Shown: one piece after another, positions 57,875 through 64,000 of the stretch
Layout of the letters: each line of letters starts with the position of its first letter
Position numbering within the stretch: position 1 is the first letter of the stretch
Assembly: GCA_004134995.1 (NCBI GenBank)
Contig: REGP01000005.1
Coordinates: 62,001 to 126,000 of the forward strand
Source: Oxalobacteraceae bacterium CAVE-383
Lineage (GTDB): Bacteria > Pseudomonadota > Gammaproteobacteria > Burkholderiales > Burkholderiaceae_D
Length of the DNA stretch: 64,000 nt
Reading direction: 5' to 3'
Translations under genes and position numbers: made by a program
The notes under the pieces: model-generated
What the model saw: the letters and a program-made list of their open reading frames with translations, nothing else
Databases searched by the model: none
What the model was told of the DNA's origin: nothing

Positions 57875-60800
57875 TCCGCAACCTGCTCGGTAGCATTTGA
57901 CATCACTGATTCCGTCGCTCCGAAGCCATCGACATAACTAGCACTAACACTGATCGATTTACCGAGATATGTGGACGTCAGCTGGAAGCTCATCTGCGTC
58001 GCCCCGCCGATGGCACCCCCGTCGGCATACCATTGATAACTCATCGCACCCACGCCATCTGCGTCGATCAAGTTGTTCACCGCAGTCAATAGCTGACCTT
58101 GGGCCGCTGCTCCGGTAATAGACAACGTTCCTTCTGGCGCATCGTTGATGTTTGCAATAGCGGACGTGGTGTCGCTGCTAACGGTTTCATTGTTGCCAAG
58201 CCCATCGACATAGCTTGCTTTAACGCTGATGCTCTTGCCGACCTGTGCCTGCGTCAAAACGAAGTTGTCATTCGCAGCTCCGGCAATAGCGATTCCATCT
58301 GCGAACCATTGGTACGAGATTATTCCAAGGCCATCGACGTCTGCCAATGTATTGGTTGCAATGAGTGATTGCCCTTGTATCAACGAACCAGCGATATAGA
58401 TAGAACCCGTTGGAGGCGTGCCTCTACTCGCTTGAATGAAAGCCTCTACATCGGTGCTCAATAAGTTATTGCCATCTGTGGTCGAAATATTTTCAATCTG
58501 GTATTCGGAACCCAGATACCAATTCGATATTCTGATCTGATCGCTGGTACCTTTGATGTTAATTTGGAGATCATCATTTACACGGATCAGTTTCAGATCC
58601 TGTTGTGTAATTCCCTCGCCAAATACCAGATTGTCGGTATTACCAACGGTTGCATCGTGATCGGAAATAACGTCAACGCCATCACCCAGATTAAACACAT
58701 AGGTATCGTCGCCAACATCACCTACCAGCATGTCGTTTCCGGCACCGCCGATCAATGTGTCGTTACCGGCACCGCCCTGCAAAGTATTGACCGCGCTGTT
58801 ACCGGTTAACACGTTATCCAGGCCGTTACCTGTAGCATTACGGTTTGTCGTTCCAGTAAGCGTCACGTTTTCGAGATTGGCTCCCAAGGTGTAATCCAGG
58901 CCGGTCACCACGGTGTCGACGCCCTCGCCGGTATTTTCGGTAACGACATCGCCGACATTGTCGACTACGTAGGTATCGTTACCCAACCCGCCAGCCATCG
59001 TATCGATGCCTGCACCGCCGTCAAGCACGTTATCCCCCGCATTGCCGGTCAAGGTATTCTTCAGCGTATTCCCGGTAGCGTTGATTGCATCCGTGCCGGT
59101 CAGAACCAGGTTCTCGACATTGCTCGACAAGGCATAGCTGACACTGGATTGGACCGTATCGATTTCGGTCGCGGATGTCGAAGTCTCCACCACGACGTCG
59201 CCGATATCATCGACGATGTAGGTATCGTTGCCGGTACCGCCTACCATCCTGTCCGCACCCGCGCCGCCATCCAATACGTTTGCAACGGTATTGCCGGTGA
59301 GCGTATTGTTCAGTTCGTTACCGGTGCCGTTGGCCGTTGCCGTACCGGTCAAGGTCAGGTTTTCAACGTTGTCCGACAAGGCATAGCTCACACTGGATTG
59401 AACAGTATCGATTTCGGTTGCGAGAGTCGAAGTTTCGATAACGATGTCGCCGATATCATCGACAATGTATGTATCGTTGCCAAGACCGCCCGTCATCGTA
59501 TCCGCGCCCGCGCCGCCGTTAAGGATATTGGCGGCGGCATTGCCGGTCAGTGCATTGATCAATGCATTCCCGGTGCCGTTGATTGCCGACGCGCCCGATA
59601 GCGTCAGGTTTTCCAGATTCGCGCCCAACGTATAGGTAATCGAAGACTGGACGGTGTCGATTTCGGTGACGACCGTTGAAGTTTCCGTAACGATGTCGCC
59701 GGTGTTATCGACAATGTATGTGTCGTTGCCGGTGCCGCCGATCAATGTGTCCGCTCCTGCACCGCCATTGAGCATGTCATCGCCTGCGCCGCCGCTCAGG
59801 GTATTGGCGGCGCTGTTGCCGATCAGCGTATTGGCCGAGTTATTACCGGTGCCATTGATTGCCGCGGTGCCGGTCAGCGTCAGATTTTCGACATTGGTCG
59901 ACAAGGTGAATGTCACGCTGGACTGCACGCTGTCGATTTCGGTAACCAGCGTTGATGTCTCTGTGACCACATCGCCGATGTTGTCAACGATGTAGGTATC
60001 GTTACCCAGGCCGCCCTTCATGGTGTCGGTACCGGTGCCTCCATTCAATACATTGTCACTGGCGTTGCCGGTCAGGACATTGTTCAGCGTATTGCCTGTA
60101 CCGTTGATGACATCCGTTCCCGTCAAGGTCAGATTATCTAGATTGGTTCCCAGCGTATAAGTGATCGATGACTGGACCGTATCGATTTCAGCCACATCAA
60201 CCGTGGTTTCACTGACCACATCGCCGATATCGTCAACGACGTAAGTATCGTTGCCGAGGCCGCCAACCATACGGTCCGCACCCGCGCCACCGTTCAAGAC
60301 GTTGGCCGCGGCATTTCCCGTCAGCGTATTGTTCAGCGCATTGCCTGTACCGTTAATCGCTGCCGTGCCGGTCAAGGTCAGGTTTTCGACATTGGCGCCC
60401 AAGGTATAAGTCACGCTGGATTGGACGGTATCGATTTCGGTAGCCAGTGTCGATGTTTCGACAACCACGTCGCCTGTGTTATCGACGATGTAGGTGTCGT
60501 TGCCCAAACCGCCCGTCATCTTGTCGGCGCCGATGCCGCCATCAAGAATATTCGCGCCGTCATTGCCGGTCATCGTATTCTTCACATCATTGCCGGTGCC
60601 GTTGATGTTCGCTGTGCCGGTCAGGACCAGGTTTTCCAGATTGGCGCCAAGCGTATAAGCGATCGACGACTGGACGGTATCGATTTCAGTGGCGAGCGTT
60701 GATGTTTCCACGATCACATCAGCCGTGCTGTCCACGACGTAAGTATCGTTGCCCAGGCCGCCTGTCATCGTATCCGCACCCGCGCCGCCATCCAGAATGT

Positions 60801-63800
60801 TGGCCGCAGCATTGCCTACCAGCACATTCTTCGATGCGTTGCCGGTGGCATTGATCGCCGAAGTACCGGTCAGGGTCAGGTTTTCGACGTTGGTCGACAA
60901 GGTATAAGTGACGCTGGACTGGACGGAATCGACTTCGCTGGTGGATGTCGAGGTTTCAACAATTACATCGCCGACGTTATCGACCATGTATGTATCGTTG
61001 CCCGAACCGCCGGTCATGGTATCCGCGCCTGTACCGCCATCGAGCACGTTCGCGCCCGCATTGCCGGTCAGGCTGTTCTTGAGGCTATTGCCGGTGCCGT
61101 TGATCGCCGCGGATCCGGTGAGCACCAGGTTTTCCACATTGGCGCCCAATGTATAGGCAATAGAAGACTGGACGGTGTCGATTTCGGTAGACGATGTCGA
61201 TGTTTCGGTAACCACGTCGCCGATATTATCGACAATGTAGGTATCGTTGCCGGTGCCGCCGATCATTGTGTCCGCACCGGTTCCGCCATTCAATACGTTC
61301 GCGCCGCTGTTGCCTGTGAGCGTATTGGCCAGGGTATTGCCGGTGCCGTCGATGGCAGCCGTGCCCGTTAAGGTCAGATTTTCGATATTGCTCGAAAGAG
61401 CGAACGTCACGCTGGACTGCACGATGTCGATTTCGGTCGCCAGCGTCGAAGTTTCAGTCACCACATCGCCGACGTTATCGACGACGTAGGTATCGTTGCC
61501 CAAACCACCCTTCATGATGTCCGCGCCCGTGCCGCCGTTCAGCACGTTGTCGGCTGCGTTGCCGGTCAGGGTATTGTTCAGAGTATTGCCGGTGCCGTTG
61601 ATGACGGCCGTGCCGGTCAGTGTCAGGTTGTCGAGATTGGCGCCCAGCGTATAAGTGATCGACGATTGGACCGTATCGATTTCGGCAACATCCACCGTGG
61701 TTTCGCTGACGACATCGCCGACATCGTCCACCACATAGGTGTCGTTTCCAAGGCCCCCAACCATTCTGTCTGCGCCCACGCCACCGTTCAAAACGTTGGC
61801 CGCGGCATTTCCGGTCAGGGTATTGTTCAATGCGTTGCCTGTGCCGTTGATGATGGCAGTGCCGGTCAAGGTCAGGTTTTCGACATTGGCACCCAAGGTA
61901 TAAGTGACGGACGATTGAACGTTATCGATTTCCGTGGCAAGCGTCGAGGTTTCGACAACGACATCGCCGGTGTTGTCGACAATGTAGGTATCGTTGCCCA
62001 GGCCGCCGGTCATCTTGTCGGCGCCGAGACCGCCATCGAGAATATTGGCCCCATCAGTTCCGGTCATCGTGTTCTTCGAGTCGTTGCCCGTGCCGTTGAT
62101 GGCTGCAGTCCCGGTCAAAACCAGATTTTCGACATTGTCGCTCAAGGTATAAGTCACGCTGGACTGAACGGTATCGATTTCTGTCGCAAGCGTCGAGGTT
62201 TCGATCACGATGTCGCCGACGTTGTCGACCACATAAGTATCGTTGCCAAGGTCGCCGATCATCGTGTCGGCGCCGGTTCCGCCATTGAGCGTGTTGGCGG
62301 CGGTGTTGCCGGTCAACGTATTCTTGGCGGTATTGCCGGTGCCGTTGATTGCCGATGTGCCGGTCAGGGTCAGGTTTTCGAGATTGGTGCCCAGGGTGTA
62401 CGTAATGGAAGACTGGACGGTATCGATTTCCGTGGAGGAGGTGGAAGTTTCGGTTACGACATCGCCGGCATTGTCGACAACGTAGGTATCGTTGCCGGTG
62501 CCGCCGACCATGGTGTCCGCGCCGGCGCCGCCATTCAATACGTTCGCGCCGGTATTACCGGTGAGCGTATTGGCCAGTGCATTACCCGTAGCATCGATGG
62601 CTGCCGTGCCGGTCAGCGTCAATTTCTCGACGTTGGCGGACAGGGTGTAGCTGACGCTGGACTGGACGGTGTCGATTTCAGTGGCAAGCGTCGACGTCTC
62701 GATCACCACGTCATTGACGTCGTCGACCACATAGATATCGTTCCCCAAGCCGCCCGTCATCGTGTCCGCGCCTGCACCGCCGCTAAGCGTGTTCGCCGCC
62801 GCGTTGCCGGTCAGGACGTTATCCAGCGTATTGCCGGTGCCGTTGATTACGGCCGCGCCTGTCAGCACCAGGTTTTCCACATTGGCGCCCAATGTATAGG
62901 TAACGGAAGACTGGACCGTGTCGATCTCGGTTGGATCCGTGGAGGTTTCCGTGACGATATCGCCGGTGGCGTCGACGATATAGGTATCGTTGCCGGTGCC
63001 ACCGATCATCGTGTCGTTGCCGGCGCCGCCATTGAGGATGTCGTCGCCCGCCAGGCCGCTCAAGGTATTGGCGGCACTGTTGCCCGTCAACATATCGGCG
63101 TCGGGCGTGCCGGTCAATGTCTGGCCTGCGGCCTGGGTGACGAGAGTAAAGGTGTCGGAGACGAATTCACTTGCCGAATCGGTGGCAATGACCTGGACGC
63201 TGATGGTTCCCGCCGTGGAAGACGTGCCGCTGAAGGTGCGGGTCGTGGCGTTGAATGTCAGCCAGGACGGCAAGGCGCTGCCGTCGGCCAATTTGGCCTG
63301 ATAGGTCAGGGTATCGCCCGGGTCTTCATCCTGGAAGGCGTTCACAGGCACGACATAGCTGAATGCGCTGCCGACAACAATGACCTGATTGCTCAGAGGG
63401 ATCGCGACTACCGGCGCCACATCGCCGAAGGTTACTGCGGTCGTGGCAGCGCTGGTTACGCTTTCCGGATTCAAATACCCGTCGGTATAGCTGGCGACTA
63501 CACGAATCTGCGCGCCCATTTGGTCAGACGTCAGCGTCAGGCTGTTTGCCGTGGCGCCGTCGATCGGAGTCCAGCTGATGCCATCGGTGGAGGATTGCCA
63601 TTGATAACCCATGGCGCCCAATCCATCCGCATCGGTCAGCGTATTGGCAACAGTCAGCGTATGTCCTTGCGCTGCCAAACCGACGATCGCTATGGCGCCG
63701 GCAGGTGCATCATTGACGTTGTCGACAAGTGCTGTCGCCATCGAAGCGACGGATTCAATGCCGCCGAAGTTGTCGGTATAACCAGCTGCGACGCTGATCG

Positions 63801-64000
63801 ATTTTCCGACCTGCGCCTGGGTGAGAACGAGGCTGCCCGCGGTAGCACCGGAAATTGCGACGCCGTCTGCATACCATTGATATGCAATCGCGCCCAGGCC
63901 ATCGGCATCCGCCAGCGTGTTGGCGGCCACCAGTGTTTGACCTTGCGCAGTTGTTCCGGATATCGTGACCGCGCCGGTCGGTGCGTGGTTGATATTGTCC
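55216..64000 (-). CDS. Giant RTX protein, C-terminal part (starts beyond the right edge)
   Basis: At least 2928 codons; the reading frame is open past 64000, so the N-terminus is missing. From N to C in the window: repeats of the form DADGLGAIAYQWYADG (Ig-like, 63.43-64 kb), a cadherin-like domain (LPSWLTFNATTRTFSGT), about 17 RTX units of 83 residues with GGxGxDxY calcium-binding motifs, a haemolysin-related domain (IRISNWYLGSEYQIE), two more Ig-like repeats, and a 443-residue RTX module in two copies ending TGQVLAVISH and TGQVLVAVSH. RTX proteins leave by type I systems with an uncleaved C-terminal signal; the exporter genes lie just downstream. An adhesin or biofilm role is likely. The last 3.4 kb are more AT-rich than the repeats. 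Confidence 0.9.
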   Translation of the reverse strand, partial: DNINHAPTGAVTISGTTAQGQTLVAANTLADADGLGAIAYQWYADGVAISGATAGSLVLTQAQVGKSISVAAGYTDNFGGIESVASMATALVDNVNDAPAGAIAIVGLAAQGHTLTVANTLTDADGLGAMGYQWQSSTDGISWTPIDGATANSLTLTSDQMGAQIRVVASYTDGYLNPESVTSAATTAVTFGDVAPVVAIPLSNQVIVVGSAFSYVVPVNAFQDEDPGDTLTYQAKLADGSALPSWLTFNATTRTFSGTSSTAGTISVQVIATDSASEFVSDTFTLVTQAAGQTLTGTPDADMLTGNSAANTLSGLAGDDILNGGAGNDTMIGGTGNDTYIVDATGDIVTETSTDPTEIDTVQSSVTYTLGANVENLVLTGAAVINGTGNTLDNVLTGNAAANTLSGGAGADTMTGGLGNDIYVVDDVNDVVIETSTLATEIDTVQSSVSYTLSANVEKLTLTGTAAIDATGNALANTLTGNTGANVLNGGAGADTMVGGTGNDTYVVDNAGDVVTETSTSSTEIDTVQSSITYTLGTNLENLTLTGTSAINGTGNTAKNTLTGNTAANTLNGGTGADTMIGDLGNDTYVVDNVGDIVIETSTLATEIDTVQSSVTYTLSDNVENLVLTGTAAINGTGNDSKNTMTGTDGANILDGGLGADKMTGGLGNDTYIVDNTGDVVVETSTLATEIDNVQSSVTYTLGANVENLTLTGTAIINGTGNALNNTLTGNAAANVLNGGVGADRMVGGLGNDTYVVDDVGDVVSETTVDVAEIDTVQSSITYTLGANLDNLTLTGTAVINGTGNTLNNTLTGNAADNVLNGGTGADIMKGGLGNDTYVVDNVGDVVTETSTLATEIDIVQSSVTFALSSNIENLTLTGTAAIDGTGNTLANTLTGNSGANVLNGGTGADTMIGGTGNDTYIVDNIGDVVTETSTSSTEIDTVQSSIAYTLGANVENLVLTGSAAINGTGNSLKNSLTGNAGANVLDGGTGADTMTGGSGNDTYMVDNVGDVIVETSTSTSEVDSVQSSVTYTLSTNVENLTLTGTSAINATGNASKNVLVGNAAANILDGGAGADTMTGGLGNDTYVVDSTADVIVETSTLATEIDTVQSSIAYTLGANLENLVLTGTANINGTGNDVKNTMTGNDGANILDGGIGADKMTGGLGNDTYIVDNTGDVVVETSTLATEIDTVQSSVTYTLGANVENLTLTGTAAINGTGNALNNTLTGNAAANVLNGGAGADRMVGGLGNDTYVVDDIGDVVSETTVDVAEIDTVQSSITYTLGTNLDNLTLTGTDVINGTGNTLNNVLTGNASDNVLNGGTGTDTMKGGLGNDTYIVDNIGDVVTETSTLVTEIDSVQSSVTFTLSTNVENLTLTGTAAINGTGNNSANTLIGNSAANTLSGGAGDDMLNGGAGADTLIGGTGNDTYIVDNTGDIVTETSTVVTEIDTVQSSITYTLGANLENLTLSGASAINGTGNALINALTGNAAANILNGGAGADTMTGGLGNDTYIVDDIGDIVIETSTLATEIDTVQSSVSYALSDNVENLTLTGTATANGTGNELNNTLTGNTVANVLDGGAGADRMVGGTGNDTYIVDDIGDVVVETSTSATEIDTVQSSVSYALSSNVENLVLTGTDAINATGNTLKNTLTGNAGDNVLDGGAGIDTMAGGLGNDTYVVDNVGDVVTENTGEGVDTVVTGLDYTLGANLENVTLTGTTNRNATGNGLDNVLTGNSAVNTLQGGAGNDTLIGGAGNDMLVGDVGDDTYVFNLGDGVDVISDHDATVGNTDNLVFGEGITQQDLKLIRVNDDLQINIKGTSDQIRISNWYLGSEYQIENISTTDGNNLLSTDVEAFIQASRGTPPTGSIYIAGSLIQGQSLIATNTLADVDGLGIISYQWFADGIAIAGAANDNFVLTQAQVGKSISVKASYVDGLGNNETVSSDTTSAIANINDAPEGTLSITGAAAQGQLLTAVNNLIDADGVGAMSYQWYADGGAIGGATQMSFQLTSTYLGKSISVSASYVDGFGATESVMSNATEQVAEFVTYVGTAGDDVLVGTTGVDIMKGLGGNDQYIVDNAGDIVVENPGEGIDIVQSTISYTLTNNVEDLTLTGTGIINGTGNNLDNVLTGNAQNNILDGGIGADTMIGGAGDDTYQVDNINDVIIEALNGGTDQVNSSIDYTLQDNVERLQLTGGAVYGTGNDLSNVLMAYDGGHHVLNGGGGNDFFFATGGGNILIGGAGSDNYLIYSADDLVVETSTDPSDIDSVSTSGLSTYTLPDNVENFGQGPSYAMSPTIGIGNSLNNYMSSSGPQYSSLYGEDGDDSLHGWYEDDTLDGGAGNDYLEAGTGTNTLIGGTGNDTYLVNTDPGITSTYTIIQNDAIESDFDTVFFGGSAQNNLWFRHVGNDLEIDQMGSNNTVTIKDWYLGTQYQVDKIETFTDGFKVMYNTDVEQLVQAMASFGPTMPSGTSWPTGPSPTGQVLAVISHYSGTSGDDVLVGTTDADVMSGLTGNDQYIVDNSGDVVVENLGEGTDTVQSSISYTLGDNVENLTLTGADAINGTGNGLNNLLTGNAQNNVLDGGLGADTMIGGAGDDTYQVDNVNDIIVEALNGGTDQVNSSVDYTLSDNVENLQLFGSAVYGIGNDSNNTLIANGDGPHVLDGGAGNDIFSARGGNITYIGGAGDDFYQVFDGDDVIIEDSTTGSGHDVIYSFVANYTMADNTEDLYLYASGFSEATAFGNSGNNYIFASDSSVHASIYGEGGDDNLSGTFGDQTLDGGSGNDTLAGGVGVDTLIGGSGNDTYMITNANEEFEPASIVTIDQTGNTVSDSDRIIFSNAGEDNLWMRHIGNDLEIDIMGTGNSTTVKDWYLGSQNQVSAIWAWDSTNGYRIMNNTDVEQLVQAMASFGPTMPSGTSWPTTPSPTGQVLVAVSH
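58820..63010 (-). repeat. Tandem array of about seventeen 249-bp units inside the RTX gene
   Basis: Each unit encodes 83 residues of the pattern GGxGNDTYxVD...ETSTxxTEIDTVQSS...ENLTLTG...INGTGN. Units 5-7 and 11-13 match each other better than their neighbours, for example the unusual VSETTVDVAEID in units 6 and 12. This points to duplication of a block, offset by about 1.5 kb (six units). Confidence 0.85.

Noticed and set aside
56650-61489. Short plus-strand frames across the RTX gene
   Set aside because: They recur with the 249-bp period and are shadows of the minus-strand gene.
58820-63010. CRISPR array, because of the regular repeats
   Set aside because: The repeat is a 249-bp coding unit in one open frame with RTX motifs, not short repeats with unique spacers.

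Overview
The window looks like chromosome of a Burkholderiales betaproteobacterium, most likely Oxalobacteraceae-like (Collimonas/Herminiimonas/Herbaspirillum relatives). This rests on high GC with strongly biased codon use, a leuC / entericidin-type lipoprotein / leuD / leuB order, and the gene families present. I could not run a database search, so the placement is by recognition only.

Layout. 0-4.1 kb: leucine genes (leuB partial, leuD, a tiny lipoprotein, leuC) and aroC, all on the minus strand. 4.2-22.4 kb: ordinary housekeeping and envelope genes (MFS transporter, CBS protein, YihY, WrbA/DUF2069/FAD-oxidase operon, an MHYT-GGDEF-EAL protein, phospholipase A, glutathione reductase, methyltransferase, dodecin, small lipoproteins, an outer-membrane barrel, opgD). 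Three copies of an unusual hairpin element lie here. 22.9-25.5 kb: a NitT/TauT-type ABC importer.

25.6-44 kb is the most interesting part. It holds a complete nicotinate catabolic set: nicR, a molybdenum subunit, nicF, nicX, nicD, nicE, nicC, nicA and nicB. Beside it is a minus-strand operon made of an ABC importer (binding protein, ATPase, two permeases), a NadC-type quinolinate phosphoribosyltransferase, and a fusion of PhnN (ribose 1,5-bisphosphate kinase, PRPP-forming) to an AMP-phosphorylase-type nucleoside-monophosphate phosphorylase. In series these three activities would turn quinolinate into nicotinate with PRPP recycled: quinolinate + PRPP gives NaMN, NaMN + Pi gives nicotinate + ribose 1,5-bisphosphate, and ribose 1,5-bisphosphate + ATP gives PRPP. 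The nicotinate would enter the adjacent Nic pathway and end as fumarate. This is inference from gene content, but the fit is close and I know of no description of it. A recurring TGTGTACA-type motif in front of the importer operon, nicR, nicE and nicC suggests joint control by NicR.

The nicotinate dehydrogenase is also unusual. The molybdopterin subunit is a separate 754-residue protein, while the tri-haem NicB keeps a shortened molybdopterin-like domain that has lost the catalytic glutamate.

44-49 kb: two Hsp20 genes, a gene remnant, a TauD-type dioxygenase and another NitT/TauT-type ABC importer. 49-64 kb: a secreted alpha/beta hydrolase, a type I secretion system (TolC-like, HlyD-like, HlyB-like) and its probable substrate, a giant RTX protein running off the right edge. 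That protein carries about seventeen 83-residue units and a duplicated 443-codon C-terminal module.
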